A stretch of DNA of 64,000 nt from Streptomyces sp. 135 (lineage in GTDB: Bacteria; Actinomycetota; Actinomycetes; Streptomycetales; Streptomycetaceae). Positions 16,858 to 26,650 of this stretch are shown here, piece by piece; positions within the stretch are counted from its first letter, which is position 1, and the number at the start of each line of letters is the position of its first letter. The position numbers and the translations under genes are program-made. The notes below the pieces were generated by a model. It was not told the origin of the DNA. It saw only the letters and a list, made by a program, of their open reading frames with translations, and searched no databases. The stretch lies in NCBI RefSeq assembly GCF_020026305.1, contig NZ_CP075691.1, positions 2,294,001 to 2,358,000 on the forward strand, written 5' to 3'.

Positions 16858-16901
16858 CCGAGGGGCCCGGACACTCCTGACGGAGTGTCCGGGCCCCTCG
16901 G
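16858..16901. terminator. perfect 20-bp hairpin, terminator between ctaF and the transpeptidase gene
   Basis: Arms 16858-16877 and 16882-16901 are perfect complements (CCGAGGGGCCCGGACACTCC on the left) around a four-base loop. The hairpin lies 22 bases beyond the ctaF stop and upstream of the same-strand transpeptidase gene, so it ends the ctaCDF operon. Confidence 0.8.
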
Positions 16902-16922
16902 TGCGGTAAGGGAACTACAGAC

Positions 16923-17321
16923 TCACTGGGTCTGGTTCTCGCCGCGGTAGTACTCGAAGACCCAGCCCCACAGACCGATCAGCAGGAGGGGGGCCGAGAA
17001 GTACAGCAGCCACCAGCCGATGGCGATGCTCATGAAGGCGAGCGCGCCACCCACGGCCAGCGAGAGCGGCTGCCAGCTGTGCGGGCTGAAGAAGCCCACC
17101 TCGCCGGCCTCGTCCGCGACGTCGGCGTCCTTGTTGTCCTGTGCGGAGGCGTCGACCCGCCGGGCCGTGAAGGCCAGGTAGTAGCCGATCATGATGCACA
17201 GGCCGAAGGCCAGGAAGAGCGCCGTGGTACCGGCCGGCTCCTTCGACCACACGCCATAGACGATCGCCATGGCGAGGACGAAGACGCTCAGCCAGATGAA
17301 CATCTTGCCCTGGATCTTCAC
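16923..17321 (-). CDS. ctaF: cytochrome c oxidase subunit IV (actinobacterial type)
   Basis: 132 residues with four hydrophobic helices ([71 protein letters not shown]). This small subunit is specific to actinobacterial aa3 oxidase and ends with the typical FEYYRGE. The ATG overlaps the ctaD stop by four bases. Last gene of ctaC-ctaD-ctaF. Confidence 0.93.
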   Translation of the reverse strand: MKIQGKMFIWLSVFVLAMAIVYGVWSKEPAGTTALFLAFGLCIMIGYYLAFTARRVDASAQDNKDADVADEAGEVGFFSPHSWQPLSLAVGGALAFMSIAIGWWLLYFSAPLLLIGLWGWVFEYYRGENQTQ

Positions 17322-19060
17322 TTCGCGGCCTCCTTGTCGCCGCCGAACAGCGCGGTGTCCTTCTGGCCGTCGTTCTCGATCTGGCCGAGGGCCGCGATGT
17401 CCGGGTGGTGCAGGTCGAAGGCCGGCGATTCACTGCGGATGCGCGGCAGCGTGAGGAAGTTGTGCCGCGGCGGCGGGCAGGACGTCGCCCACTCCAGCGA
17501 ACGGCCGTAGCCCCACGGGTCGTCGACCTCGATCTTCTTGCCGTACTTGGCCGTCTTCCAGATGTTGTAGAAGAACGGCAGGATCGACAGGCCCAGCAGG
17601 AACGAGCTGATCGTCGAGATCGTGTTCAGCGCGGTGAAGCCGTCGGCGTGGAGGTAGTCCGCGTAACGACGCGGCATGCCCTCGGCGCCCAGCCAGTGCT
17701 GGACCAGGAACGTGCCGTGGAAGCCCACGAACAGCGTCCAGAAGGTGATCTTGCCGAGACGCTCGTCCAGCATCTTGCCGGTGAACTTCGGCCACCAGAA
17801 GTGGAAGCCGGAGAACATCGCGAAGACGACGGTGCCGAAGACCACGTAGTGGAAGTGCGCCACCACGAAGTACGAGTCCGAGACGTGGAAGTCCATCGGC
17901 GGCGAGGCCAGGATGACGCCCGTCAGACCACCGAAGGTGAAGGTGATCAGGAAGCCGACCGCCCACAGCATCGGGGTCTCGAAACTCAGTGACCCCTTCC
18001 ACATGGTGCCGATCCAGTTGAAGAACTTCACGCCTGTCGGTACGGCGATCAGGAACGTCATGAAGGAGAAGAACGGCAACAGCACGCCACCTGTGACGTA
18101 CATGTGGTGCGCCCACACCGTCACGGAGAGACCCGCGATGGCGATGGTCGCGGCGATCAGGCCCATGTAGCCGAACATCGGCTTGCGGGAGAAGACCGGG
18201 ATGACCTCGGAAATGATGCCGAAGAACGGCAGGGCGATGATGTACACCTCTGGGTGGCCGAAGAACCAGAAGAGGTGTTGCCACAGCAACGCGCCGCCGT
18301 TGGCCGCGTCGAAGATGTGGGCACCGAACTTGCGGTCCGCCTCCAGGGCGAACAGCGCGGCGGCCAGGACCGGGAAGGCCAGCAGCACCAGCACGGCGGT
18401 GAGCAGCACGTTCCACACGAAGATCGGCATGCGGAACATGGTCATGCCCGGCGCGCGCATGCAGATGATCGTGGTGATGAAGTTGACCGAGCCGAGGATC
18501 GTGCCGAAGCCGGAGAAGGCCAGACCCATGATCCACATGTCGCCGCCGATACCCGGCGAGTGCACGGCGTCCGACAGCGGCGCGTACGCGAACCAGCCGA
18601 AGTCGGCCGCGCCGTTCGGCGTGAGGAAACCGCCGACCGCGATGAGCGAGCCGAACAGGTAGAGCCAGTAGGCGAACATGTTCAGCCGCGGGAAGGCGAC
18701 GTCGGGCGCGCCGATCTGGAGCGGCATGATCCAGTTCGCGAAACCGGCGAACAGCGGCGTCGCGAACATCAGCAGCATGACCGTGCCGTGCATCGTGAAC
18801 GCCTGGTTGAACTGCTCGTTCGACATGATCTGCGTGCCGGGACGGGCGAGTTCGGCGCGCATGAAGAGCGCCATCACGCCGCCGATGCAGAAGAACGCGA
18901 ACGACGTGACCAGATAGAGCGTGCCGATCGTCTTGTGGTCAGTGGTGGTCAGCCACTTGACGACGATGTTTCCCGGCTGCTTGCGCCGGACCGGCAGCTC
19001 GTTCTCGTACGAGTCCGTTGGTGCTGCCGCGGCACCCTGGGGTTCGTTGAGGATGCTCAC
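17318..19060 (-). CDS. ctaD: cytochrome c oxidase subunit I
   Basis: 580 residues from a GTG at 19060 that overlaps the ctaC stop by four bases. It is the catalytic subunit with heme a, heme a3 and CuB. Key motifs are [19 protein letters not shown] (CuB and K-channel region), [10 protein letters not shown] (CuB histidines) and HFHYVVFG near the heme ligands. Twelve helices are predicted. An open frame extends upstream within ctaC but is not coding. It works with CtaC, CtaE and CtaF as the terminal oxidase of the bcc-aa3 supercomplex. Confidence 0.97.
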   Translation of the reverse strand: MSILNEPQGAAAAPTDSYENELPVRRKQPGNIVVKWLTTTDHKTIGTLYLVTSFAFFCIGGVMALFMRAELARPGTQIMSNEQFNQAFTMHGTVMLLMFATPLFAGFANWIMPLQIGAPDVAFPRLNMFAYWLYLFGSLIAVGGFLTPNGAADFGWFAYAPLSDAVHSPGIGGDMWIMGLAFSGFGTILGSVNFITTIICMRAPGMTMFRMPIFVWNVLLTAVLVLLAFPVLAAALFALEADRKFGAHIFDAANGGALLWQHLFWFFGHPEVYIIALPFFGIISEVIPVFSRKPMFGYMGLIAATIAIAGLSVTVWAHHMYVTGGVLLPFFSFMTFLIAVPTGVKFFNWIGTMWKGSLSFETPMLWAVGFLITFTFGGLTGVILASPPMDFHVSDSYFVVAHFHYVVFGTVVFAMFSGFHFWWPKFTGKMLDERLGKITFWTLFVGFHGTFLVQHWLGAEGMPRRYADYLHADGFTALNTISTISSFLLGLSILPFFYNIWKTAKYGKKIEVDDPWGYGRSLEWATSCPPPRHNFLTLPRIRSESPAFDLHHPDIAALGQIENDGQKDTALFGGDKEAAK

Positions 19061-20019
19061 AGGTTGTTCGTCTCCCGGTTCTTCTCGTGGGGCGTCTGCT
19101 CGATGCCGGCCGGGATGTAGCCCTTCTGGTTCTTCTTCGCCAGGTCCTCGAGGTGCTGCTTGTAGCGCTCGGGAGAGACGACCTTGACGTTGAAGAGCAT
19201 CCGGGAGTGGTCGACGCCGCAGAGCTCGGCGCACTTGCCCATGAAGGTGCCCTCCTTGTTGGGAGTCACCTCGAAGGCGTTGGTGTGGCCCGGGATGACG
19301 TCCTGCTTCATGAGGAACGGCACCACCCAGAAGGAGTGGATGACGTCACGCGAAGTCAGGACGAAGCGGACCTTCTCGCCCTTGGGGAGCCAGAGGGTCG
19401 GGCCCGGGTTGCCGTTCTGGGGGTTCCGGTCGCCGGGCACGCCGACGTCGTAGACACCGTTGGCCTTCGCCGGGAAGTCCTTGCGGAACTTGTCCGGGAT
19501 GGCTTCCAGGTCCTTGGACGTCCGGGCGTTGTCCTTGCCGGCGCCAGGAACGTTCTCGACGTAGTTGAAGCCCCAGCTCCACTGGTAGCCGACCACGTTG
19601 ACGGTGTGGGCCGGCTTCTCCTCCAGCTGCAGGAGCTTGGACTCGTCGCGCGCCGTGAAGTAGAAGAGCACGGAGACGATGACGAGGGGGACGACCGTGT
19701 ACAGCGCCTCGATGGGCATGTTGTAACGGGTCTGGATGGGGACTTCCACCTTGGTGCGGCTGCGCCGGTGGAAGATGACGCTCCACAGGATCAGGCCCCA
19801 GACCAGCACGCCCGTGGCGAGCGCTGCCGCCCACGAGCCCTGCCAGAGGGAGAGAATCCGCGGAGCCTCTTCCGTTACCGGGGTGGGCATTCCAAGGCGG
19901 GGGAAATCCTTGTATGTGCAACCGGTGGCGGTCGCCAGGATCAGGCCCGCAGTCAGCACCTGCGGCAGCTTCCGCCGCATCGGGCGCCGCGACGAGCGGT
20001 CGGAGCCGTTGGGACTCAC
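19057..20019 (-). CDS. ctaC: cytochrome c oxidase subunit II
   Basis: 320 residues from a GTG at 20019; an internal ATG at residue 14 is an alternative start. A signal peptide with lipobox ATGC precedes two membrane helices and the cupredoxin domain. The CuA ligands are in [12 protein letters not shown], with [11 protein letters not shown] upstream. It receives electrons from QcrC. First gene of ctaCDF; the upstream gap carries an 8-bp inverted repeat that may be regulatory. Confidence 0.96.
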   Translation of the reverse strand: MSPNGSDRSSRRPMRRKLPQVLTAGLILATATGCTYKDFPRLGMPTPVTEEAPRILSLWQGSWAAALATGVLVWGLILWSVIFHRRSRTKVEVPIQTRYNMPIEALYTVVPLVIVSVLFYFTARDESKLLQLEEKPAHTVNVVGYQWSWGFNYVENVPGAGKDNARTSKDLEAIPDKFRKDFPAKANGVYDVGVPGDRNPQNGNPGPTLWLPKGEKVRFVLTSRDVIHSFWVVPFLMKQDVIPGHTNAFEVTPNKEGTFMGKCAELCGVDHSRMLFNVKVVSPERYKQHLEDLAKKNQKGYIPAGIEQTPHEKNRETNNL

Positions 20020-20358
20020 GTAGCGCCTTCCCGAGAGTCTCGCCCGCGCTGTCGGCTGCGGCCTTCACGCTGGTCGGTCGCCGCCCTGCGTCGGGCAGGG
20101 GTTTGGATGTTTATGCGGACCAAACCCTACTGGACGCATTTTGGGGTCGCGCGGGGAGGGTGCCTAACGCGCCGCGGGTCACTCCGAAGGGTGGGGTGGG
20201 CACCCCTCGGCGCTTTCTGACGGGGGGTCGGGGCGCCTACGGGGGTGGTGGAATCTGTCGGTCCGCGGGTGCGGGTTGGTGGGGGCTGGGCGCGCAGTTC
20301 CCCGCGCCCCTTGGGAGCTGCCCCTTCAGGGCGCTCCTGAGGGGGCTAGCGTGGATGC
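20020..20358. promoter_or_regulatory. divergent intergenic region with an inverted repeat upstream of ctaC
   Basis: The 339-base gap between ctaC (minus) and the desulfurase fusion (plus) holds a perfect inverted repeat, GGGTTTGG (20099-20106) and CCAAACCC (20120-20127), with a 13-base spacer. It lies in the least GC-rich part of the gap and about 80 bases upstream of ctaC. The rest is G-rich and ends with a dispersed hairpin repeat. I see no further ORF. Confidence 0.4.
20288..20312. repeat. dispersed intergenic hairpin repeat, copy 1
   Basis: GGGCGCGCAGTTCC followed by CCGCGCCCCTT; the GGGCGCG and CGCGCCC ends can pair. The same 25 bases recur at 26741 and 32156 in this window. I recall this element as very common between Streptomyces genes. 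Confidence 0.7.
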
Positions 20359-21738
20359 GTGCCCTACTTCGACGCCGCCTCCTCCGCTCCCCTTCATCCC
20401 GTTGCCCGGCAGGCCCTGCAGGCCTCGCTCGATGAGGGGTGGGCCGATCCTGCTCGGCTCTATCGGGAGGGGCGGCGGGCCCGGATGCTGCTGGACGCGG
20501 CGCGGGAGGCCGCTGCGGACGCCGTGGGGTGCCGCGCCGACGAGCTGGTGTTCACCTCGTCCGGTACGCGTGCCGTGCACTCGGGGGTGGCGGGGGCCCT
20601 CGCCGGGCGCCGCCGCGCCGGACGCCACCTGATCGTGTCGGCCGTCGAACACTCGTCGGTGCTCCATTCGGCAGCGGCTCACGAGGCCGGCGGCGGGACG
20701 GTGACCGAGGTACCGGTGGACCGCGCCGGGGCCGTGGACGCACAGGCGTACGCCGCCGCGCTGCGCGAGGACACCGCGCTCGCCTGTCTCCAGTCCGCCA
20801 ACCACGAGGTGGGCACCGAGCAGCCGGTGGCCGAGGTGGCGGCGGCCTGCCGTGCGGCGGGGGTGCCGCTCCTCGTGGACGCCGCGCAGTCGCTGGCCTG
20901 GGGTCCTGTCGGCGGGGACTGGTCGCTGCTGACCGGAAGTGCCCACAAGTGGGGCGGGCCCGCGGGGGTCGGACTGCTCGTCGTGCGCAAGGGGGTGCGC
21001 TTCGCCGCGCAAGGTCCCGCGGACGAGCGGGAGTCGGGGCGCGCCGCCGGGTTCGAGAACATCCCGGCGGTCGTCGCGGCGGCCGCCTCGCTGCGGGCGG
21101 TACGGGCCGAGGCCGCAGCGGAGGGCGCGCGGCTGCGGGAGCTGACGGAGCGGATCAGGGCGCGGGTGCCCGCGCTGGTGCCGGACGTGGAGGTGGTGGG
21201 CGACCCGGTGCGGCGGCTTCCGCACCTCGTCACCTTCTCCTGTCTCTATGTCGACGGGGAGACTCTGCTGCACGAGCTGGACCGGGCGGGGTTCTCCGTC
21301 TCGTCCGGGTCGTCGTGCACCAGTTCGACGCTGACCCCGAGCCATGTGCTCAGGGCGATGGGCGTGCTCAGCGAGGGCAACGTCCGGGTCTCGCTGCCGG
21401 CCGGCACCGAGGCCGCAGAGGTGGAGCGGTTCCTCGACGTGCTGCCCGGCGCCGTCGCCGGGGTCCGGGAGAAGCTGGGCGCCCCGGTCGCGGCTCAGCG
21501 GCGTACGGAAGGCGCGTCGCTCGTCGTCGACGCGCTCGGCAAGCGGTGCCCACTGCCGGTCATCGAGCTCGCGAAGGTCATCGGGGACGTCCCGGTCGGC
21601 GGGACGGTGACCGTGCTCGCGGACGACGAGGCGGCGCGGCTCGACATCCCGGCGTGGTGCGAGATGCGCGGGCAGGAGTACGTGGGCGAGCGGCCGGCGG
21701 ACCACGGCAGCGCGTACGTGGTCCGCCGGCTCTCGTGA
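20359..21738 (+). CDS. cysteine desulfurase fused to a TusA-type sulfurtransferase domain
   Basis: 459 residues, GTG start. Residues 1-370 are an IscS/NifS-like PLP domain: Lys197 (GSAHKWGGP), the AAQS cofactor motif near residue 176, and catalytic Cys320 in SVSSGSSCTSST. Residues 385-459 are a TusA/SirA domain with the CPxP motif (KRCPLPVIELAK, Cys397). The fusion would hand persulfide sulfur from Cys320 directly to Cys397. Downstream targets are not indicated; tRNA thiolation or cofactor sulfur are typical. It meets the convergent PfkB kinase gene with no gap. Confidence 0.92.
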   Translation: MPYFDAASSAPLHPVARQALQASLDEGWADPARLYREGRRARMLLDAAREAAADAVGCRADELVFTSSGTRAVHSGVAGALAGRRRAGRHLIVSAVEHSSVLHSAAAHEAGGGTVTEVPVDRAGAVDAQAYAAALREDTALACLQSANHEVGTEQPVAEVAAACRAAGVPLLVDAAQSLAWGPVGGDWSLLTGSAHKWGGPAGVGLLVVRKGVRFAAQGPADERESGRAAGFENIPAVVAAAASLRAVRAEAAAEGARLRELTERIRARVPALVPDVEVVGDPVRRLPHLVTFSCLYVDGETLLHELDRAGFSVSSGSSCTSSTLTPSHVLRAMGVLSEGNVRVSLPAGTEAAEVERFLDVLPGAVAGVREKLGAPVAAQRRTEGASLVVDALGKRCPLPVIELAKVIGDVPVGGTVTVLADDEAARLDIPAWCEMRGQEYVGERPADHGSAYVVRRLS

Positions 21739-22713
21739 TCAGGTGAGGTGCACGCGGACCTCGGTGGCGGCCTCGTGGCCGTACGCCTTGGTGAAGCGGT
21801 CCATGAAGTCGCTGCGGCGCAGCTCGTACTCCTGCGTGCCGACGGTCTCGATGACCAGCGTGGCGAGCATGCAGCCCACCTGCGCGGCGCGCTCGTGGGA
21901 GACGCCCCAGGCGAGGCCCGACAGGAAGCCCGCGCGGAACGCGTCGCCGACGCCGGTCGGCTCGACCTTGGCCTCCTCGTCCGGGACGCCGACCTCGATC
22001 GGGTCCTGTCCGGTCGACTCGATACGTACGCCGCCCGGGCCGAGGGTCGTCACGCGGTGGCCGACGCGCGAGAGGATCTCGGCGTCGCTCCAGCCGGTCT
22101 TGGACTCGATGAGCCCCTTCTCGTACTCGTTGGAGAAGAGGTACGTGGCGCCGTCGAGGAGGGTGCGGATCTCCTCGCCCTCCATGCGCGCGATCTGCTG
22201 CGAGAAGTCCGCGGCGAAGGGGATCCGGCGGGTGCGGCACTCCTCGGTGTGCCGCAGCATCGCCTCGGGGTCGTCGGCGCCGATCAGGACGAGGTCGAGG
22301 CCGCCCACGCGGTCGGCGACCGTCTTCAGCTCGATGAGGCGGGCCTCGCTCATCGCGCCCGTGTAGAAGGAGCCGATCTGGTTGTGGTCGGCGTCCGTGG
22401 TGCAGACGAAGCGGGCGGTGTGCAGCGTCTCGGAGATCCGGACCGAGGAGGTGTCCACGCCGTGCCGGTCGAGCCAGGCGCGGTACTCGTCGAAGTCGGC
22501 GCCCGCGGCGCCGACCAGGATCGGCCGGGTGCCGAGCTGCCCCATGCCGAAGGTGATGTTGGCGGCCACGCCTCCCCTGCGGACGTCGAGGTTGTCGACC
22601 AGGAAGGAGAGGGAGACCGTGTGCAGCTGATCGGCGACCAGCTGGTCGGCGAAGCGGCCGGGGAAGGTCATCAGGTGGTCGGTGGCGATGGAGCCGGTGA
22701 CTGCGATACGCAC
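21739..22713 (-). CDS. PfkB-family carbohydrate kinase (ribokinase or adenosine kinase-like)
   Basis: 324 residues from a GTG at 22713 (CAGGAG upstream). The N-terminal GSIATDHLMTFPGRFAD and RRGGVAANITFGMGQLG form the sugar-binding lid and GG motif. The C-terminal PTGVGDAFRAGFLSGLAWG carries the catalytic Asp and anion hole. The DHLMTFPGRFADQL start resembles actinobacterial adenosine kinases more than ribokinases, but the substrate is uncertain. The downstream end abuts the desulfurase fusion stop. Confidence 0.9.
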   Translation of the reverse strand: MRIAVTGSIATDHLMTFPGRFADQLVADQLHTVSLSFLVDNLDVRRGGVAANITFGMGQLGTRPILVGAAGADFDEYRAWLDRHGVDTSSVRISETLHTARFVCTTDADHNQIGSFYTGAMSEARLIELKTVADRVGGLDLVLIGADDPEAMLRHTEECRTRRIPFAADFSQQIARMEGEEIRTLLDGATYLFSNEYEKGLIESKTGWSDAEILSRVGHRVTTLGPGGVRIESTGQDPIEVGVPDEEAKVEPTGVGDAFRAGFLSGLAWGVSHERAAQVGCMLATLVIETVGTQEYELRRSDFMDRFTKAYGHEAATEVRVHLT

Positions 22714-22759
22714 GGCTGGGTGCTCCTGTGGAGGAGAGGCGAGGGGTTGACGGTTCACG

Positions 22760-22806
22760 CTATCGGGTCGACCCACCCGTGCTGAAGTGCCAAAACTACC
22801 CGATAG
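22760..22806. promoter_or_regulatory. 9-bp inverted repeat in the divergent kinase/small-protein promoter
   Basis: CTATCGGGT (22760-22768) and ACCCGATAG (22798-22806) are perfect complements 29 bases apart, between the PfkB kinase start and the small ORF at 22849. The right arm also lies in a smaller repeat, CTAC-CCGATA-GTAG. Two half-sites bound by one regulator, or a stem, are possible. Confidence 0.35.
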
Positions 22807-22848
22807 TAGGGCTTTTTTCTTGTGTGGCCCGATGCGTACGGTGCCGTT

Positions 22849-23076
22849 ATGACCCATATCTCGAAGGATGTCGTCATGAAGCGTGCCCACAGGGTCTCCG
22901 CGGAGCCTTCCGAGAGCATGGAGACGCTGCGCGGCGACTGCGCCCGCATGGCGCCGCACTGGGTGGCGCCCGCCACGGCCGCCGCCGCCCCGGTGCCGCC
23001 GGCCCTGATCCACGGCGTCACCGTGCCGCCCGCCTCCGCGCGGCTCATCGACGGGATGTCCGAATACGGCGACTGA
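22849..23076 (+). CDS. small hypothetical protein
   Basis: 75 residues. The third codon position is nearly all G/C, which supports real coding. No membrane segment, cysteine motif or known domain is visible; the middle is Ala/Pro-rich. TACGGT, a possible -10 box, lies six bases before the ATG, so the mRNA may be leaderless. A second ATG (MKRAHRV, nine codons in) is an alternative start. It diverges from the PfkB kinase gene. Confidence 0.55.
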   Translation: MTHISKDVVMKRAHRVSAEPSESMETLRGDCARMAPHWVAPATAAAAPVPPALIHGVTVPPASARLIDGMSEYGD

Positions 23077-23228
23077 GGGAGACTGGCCCCGGGCCTCGGC
23101 GCGCGCCGGGGGAACCGTGCGCTCCCCCGCTGCGTCCCATCGCCGTCCCCCGTAAAGGGGGTACTGGGATACGACGAAGCCCGCCCATGGGTTTCCGGGG
23201 ACAGCAGTGCAGTCGAAGGAGCGATGCG

Positions 23229-24734
23229 GTGAGCACCGAGCGATCCGTCCATGAGGTGGCCGAGCCCCAGCGGAGGCGTGCCCGCCTCGCCGTCGCCTCG
23301 GTCGCGGCCACCGTGCTGCTCGTCGGCGGCGGTGGCGCGTACTTCGCGGCGACCGCGTCCGGCGGCGGTGGCGGCCAGAGCAGTGACGGCGCCCCGGCGG
23401 GAGACGGTGGCCCCCCGCCACCGCTCGCGCTGGACGGCTATACGGGTGACGGCGGCCGGACAGGAGGCAGCAGCGGCGGCACCGGCGGCATCGCGCCCGG
23501 TGAGCCCGACCCGAACGGCGCCACGTACAGGGCGACCGGCGAGCTGCCCGAGGGGCCGAAGTCGGCGTCCGTCTACCACGCGCGCGGCGAGGTCACCCGG
23601 GGCGAGGTGAGCACGCTGGCCAAGGCGCTCGGCCTCTCCGGCACGCCGACGGCGCGGGACGGCGTCTGGCGGGTGGCGCAGGACAAGGACGGCTCTGGCC
23701 CCTCGCTCCAGGTGAACAAGCAGGCGCCCGGCACCTGGACGTACGCCCGGCACGGCACGGGCGGCACGGACAACTGCCCCAAGGGCAAGCCCTGTTCGAG
23801 CACCTCCACCGCGCCGCACGGCGAACTGGGCGACGCCGTCGGGGAGAAGGCCGCCAAGGACGCCGCGGCGCCGGTCCTCAAGGCGCTCGGCCAGGACGAC
23901 GCGAAGCTGGACGCCCGCCAACTGATGGGCGCCGTACGGGTGGTGAACGCCGATCCGAAGGTGGACGGCCTGCCGACCTACGGCTGGTCGACCGGCATCC
24001 AGGTCGGTACCGACGGACAAGTGGTGGGCGGCAGCGGGCAGTTGAAGGCGCCCGAGAAGGGCGCCCGGTATCCCGCGATCGGCGCCCGGGAGACCCTGGA
24101 CCGGCTGAACGCGACCGCCGGTGACGGACGCGTCGGCATCGGCGGCTGCGCGACCCCGGTGCCGCACGCCGACGACAGCACGAAGACGGAGGGCGGCGGC
24201 ACGAAGACGAGGGGCGGCGGCGTGAAGCAGGCGCCCTGCGAGCCCTCGTCCGCGCCGCCGAAGCCGCGGCCGGTGGCGGTGCACGGCGCCACCTTCGGGC
24301 TCGCGACGCACCACGTGGACGGCAGGCAGACGCTGGTGCCGTCCTGGCTGTTCGAGGTGAAGCCGCAGGGCGCGCGGGAGGCGTTCACGGTGACGCATCC
24401 GGCGGTGGCCCCCGAGTACCTGAGGTCGCCGGGGACTTCCGGCACCCCGGCGCCCACCGAGGAGCCGGGCGAGAAGCGCTCGGCGCGCGTCGAGTCCTAC
24501 ACCGCGGACGGCACGTCGTTGACGGTGCACTTCTGGGGCAGCGCCTGCGCCGAGTACACCGCGTCGGCGCGCGAGAAGGGCGACCGCGTGACCGTCACGG
24601 TCACGGAGACCAAGCAGAAGGACCAGGTCTGCGTCATGGTCGCCAAGGAACTCTCGAAGACCGTCACCCTGGACAAGCCGCTGGGCGAACGCAAGGTCGT
24701 GAACGCCACGGGCGAGACGGTACGGCGGAAGTGA
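23229..24734 (+). CDS. membrane-anchored extracytoplasmic protein of unknown function
   Basis: 501 residues from a GTG seven bases after GAAGGAG; the frame is open further upstream but not coding-like. A short Arg-rich cytoplasmic tail precedes one helix (AVASVAATVLLVGGGGAYFAA), a Gly/Ser/Asp-rich linker and a large exported domain. The exported part has two beta-rich halves (around 130-270 and 340-500) with an Lys/Thr/Gly-rich spacer. Cys pairs such as DNCPKGKPC and GGCATP could be disulfides. I recognise no named family; similar genes occur next to erpA and nadA in other streptomycetes as I recall. Confidence 0.8.
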   Translation: MSTERSVHEVAEPQRRRARLAVASVAATVLLVGGGGAYFAATASGGGGGQSSDGAPAGDGGPPPPLALDGYTGDGGRTGGSSGGTGGIAPGEPDPNGATYRATGELPEGPKSASVYHARGEVTRGEVSTLAKALGLSGTPTARDGVWRVAQDKDGSGPSLQVNKQAPGTWTYARHGTGGTDNCPKGKPCSSTSTAPHGELGDAVGEKAAKDAAAPVLKALGQDDAKLDARQLMGAVRVVNADPKVDGLPTYGWSTGIQVGTDGQVVGGSGQLKAPEKGARYPAIGARETLDRLNATAGDGRVGIGGCATPVPHADDSTKTEGGGTKTRGGGVKQAPCEPSSAPPKPRPVAVHGATFGLATHHVDGRQTLVPSWLFEVKPQGAREAFTVTHPAVAPEYLRSPGTSGTPAPTEEPGEKRSARVESYTADGTSLTVHFWGSACAEYTASAREKGDRVTVTVTETKQKDQVCVMVAKELSKTVTLDKPLGERKVVNATGETVRRK

Positions 24735-24743
24735 CGTACGAAG

Positions 24744-24796
24744 ACGTACGAAGGCGGCGGCCCCCCGAGCATCGGGGGGCCGCCGCCTTCGTACGT
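24744..24796. terminator. long perfect hairpin, bidirectional terminator
   Basis: Arms 24744-24768 and 24772-24796 are 25-base perfect complements with a three-base loop, core AAGGCGGCGGCCCCCC. It separates the convergent membrane-protein gene and erpA. Confidence 0.85.
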
Positions 24797-24810
24797 CTGT
24801 CCCTACAGGC

Positions 24811-25167
24811 TCAGCTGAAGGAGTCGCCGCAGGCGCAGGAGCCGGTGGCGTTCGGGTTGTCGATCGTGAAGCCCTGCTTCTCGATGGTGTCGACGAAGTC
24901 GATGGAGGCGCCGCCCAGGTAGGGAGCGCTCATCCGGTCGGTGACGACCTTCACGCCGTCGAAGTCCTTGACGACGTCGCCGTCGAGCGAGCGCTCGTCG
25001 AAGAACAGCTGGTAGCGCAGGCCCGAGCAGCCACCGGGCTGGACGGCGACGCGCAGCGCCAGGTCGTCCCGGCCTTCCTGCTCCAGCAGGCCCTTCACCT
25101 TGGCCGCGGCGGCGTCCGACAGGAGGATGCCGTCGTTCACGGTGGTGGTCTCGTCCGATACGGACAT
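24811..25167 (-). CDS. erpA: A-type iron-sulfur cluster insertion protein
   Basis: 118 residues, HesB/IscA fold. The three cluster-binding cysteines are Cys47 (PGGCSGLRY), Cys111 and Cys113 (GSCACGDSFS). It delivers Fe-S clusters to apo-enzymes. NadA, encoded divergently 274 bases away, is a 4Fe-4S enzyme and a plausible client, as are QcrA and LipA nearby. Confidence 0.95.
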   Translation of the reverse strand: MSVSDETTTVNDGILLSDAAAAKVKGLLEQEGRDDLALRVAVQPGGCSGLRYQLFFDERSLDGDVVKDFDGVKVVTDRMSAPYLGGASIDFVDTIEKQGFTIDNPNATGSCACGDSFS

Positions 25168-25396
25168 CTGCTTCTCTCCCGGGTTGTACGGAGACTGCTT
25201 GCCGACGGTTGCAACCGGCGGGGCCGCGGATTCATTCCGGGCCGAGCGCTTACGTCTTACGTCTTACCCCTTCATGCTCGCACATGGTTTTTCCCGGGGC
25301 ACCAGCCTGCGGGACGGGGAGCCGGCGAATGCGTCACATCGACACTATGGCCATCGTCAAACTGACGTGAAGCGGTTATGATAGATAGCGTCAATT

Positions 25397-25414
25397 AGAC
25401 GAAAAGGCTCGTCT
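25397..25414 (+). promoter_or_regulatory. short inverted repeat in the nadA upstream region
   Basis: AGACGA (25397-25402) and TCGTCT (25409-25414) flank AAAGGC, about 28 bases upstream of nadA in an unusually AT-rich stretch that also holds a TATGAT -10-like box near 25377. It may be an operator at the promoter. Evidence is weak. Confidence 0.3.
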
Positions 25415-25441
25415 GTCAGAAGAGAAAGGGTAGGTGTCGTC

Positions 25442-26650
25442 GTGACCACCGCCCAGTCCCCCGTGGAGCTCGTGGACCTCGGCGTGCAGCCCACGCCGCT
25501 CGCGCTGCTGCTGCTCGGCCGTGAGGCCGATCCCAGGAGCGAGCGCGGCGTCGAGTGCCCCGGCGACCTGCCGTCCCCCTCCGACCCGGACCTGGTGGAG
25601 CGCGCCCGGGCCGCCAAGGAGAAGCTCGGGGACAAGGTCTTCGTCCTCGGCCACCACTACCAGCGTGACGAGGTCATCCAGTTCGCGGATGTGACCGGTG
25701 ACTCCTTCAAGCTGGCACGCGACGCCGCCGCCCGCCCGGACGCCGAGTACATCGTCTTCTGCGGTGTGCACTTCATGGCCGAGTCCGCGGACATCCTGAC
25801 GACGGACGACCAGAAGGTCGTGCTCCCCGACCTGGCCGCCGGCTGCTCGATGGCCGACATGGCCACCGCCGAGCAGGTCGCCGAGTGCTGGGACGTGCTG
25901 ACCGAGGCCGGCATCGCCGAGCAGGTCGTGCCCGTCTCGTACATGAACTCCTCGGCCGACATCAAGGCCTTCACCGGCAAGCACGGCGGCACGATCTGTA
26001 CGTCGTCGAACGCCAAGCGTGCGCTGGAGTGGGCGTATGAGCAGGGCGGCCCCCTTCCGACGAAGGTGCTCTTCCTGCCGGACCAGCACCTGGGCCGCAA
26101 CACCGCCGTGCGCGACATGGGCTTCTCGCTCGACGACTGCGTCGTCTACAACCCGCACAAGCCGAACGGCGGCCTGACCGTCGAGCAGCTGCGTGACGCG
26201 AAGATGATCCTGTGGCGCGGGCACTGCTCGGTGCACGGGCGCTTCTCGCTGGAGTCGGTCGAGGACGTGCGCGCGCGGATACCGGGCGTGAACGTCCTGG
26301 TGCACCCGGAGTGCAAGCACGAGGTCGTCGCCGCGGCGGACTACGTGGGCTCCACCGAGCACATCATCAAGACCCTGGAGGCGGCCCCTGCCGGGTCCAA
26401 GTGGGCCATCGGCACGGAGTTGAACCTCGTACGCCGCCTGGCGAACCGTTTCGCCGCCGAGGACAAGGAGATCGTCTTCCTCGACAAGACGGTCTGCTTC
26501 TGCTCGACCATGAACCGCATCGACCTGCCGCACCTGGTCTGGACGCTGGAGTCGCTCGCGGAGGGCAACCTCGTCAACCAGATCGAGGTCGACCGCGAGA
26601 CCGAGCAGTTCGCGAAGCTGGCGCTGGAGCGGATGCTGGCACTGCCGTAG
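25442..26650 (+). CDS. nadA: quinolinate synthase A
   Basis: 402 residues, GTG start. It condenses iminoaspartate with dihydroxyacetone phosphate to quinolinate in NAD synthesis, using a 4Fe-4S cluster. Cysteines in YIVFCGVHFMAESA and VCFCSTMNRI fit cluster ligation. VLGHHYQRDEVIQFADVTGDSF is the substrate-binding strand, and NSSADIKAFTGK is also conserved. The N-terminal ~50 residues (TTAQSPVELVDLGVQPTPLA) are an actinobacterial extension. No nadB or nadC lies beside it in this window. Confidence 0.96.
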   Translation: MTTAQSPVELVDLGVQPTPLALLLLGREADPRSERGVECPGDLPSPSDPDLVERARAAKEKLGDKVFVLGHHYQRDEVIQFADVTGDSFKLARDAAARPDAEYIVFCGVHFMAESADILTTDDQKVVLPDLAAGCSMADMATAEQVAECWDVLTEAGIAEQVVPVSYMNSSADIKAFTGKHGGTICTSSNAKRALEWAYEQGGPLPTKVLFLPDQHLGRNTAVRDMGFSLDDCVVYNPHKPNGGLTVEQLRDAKMILWRGHCSVHGRFSLESVEDVRARIPGVNVLVHPECKHEVVAAADYVGSTEHIIKTLEAAPAGSKWAIGTELNLVRRLANRFAAEDKEIVFLDKTVCFCSTMNRIDLPHLVWTLESLAEGNLVNQIEVDRETEQFAKLALERMLALP

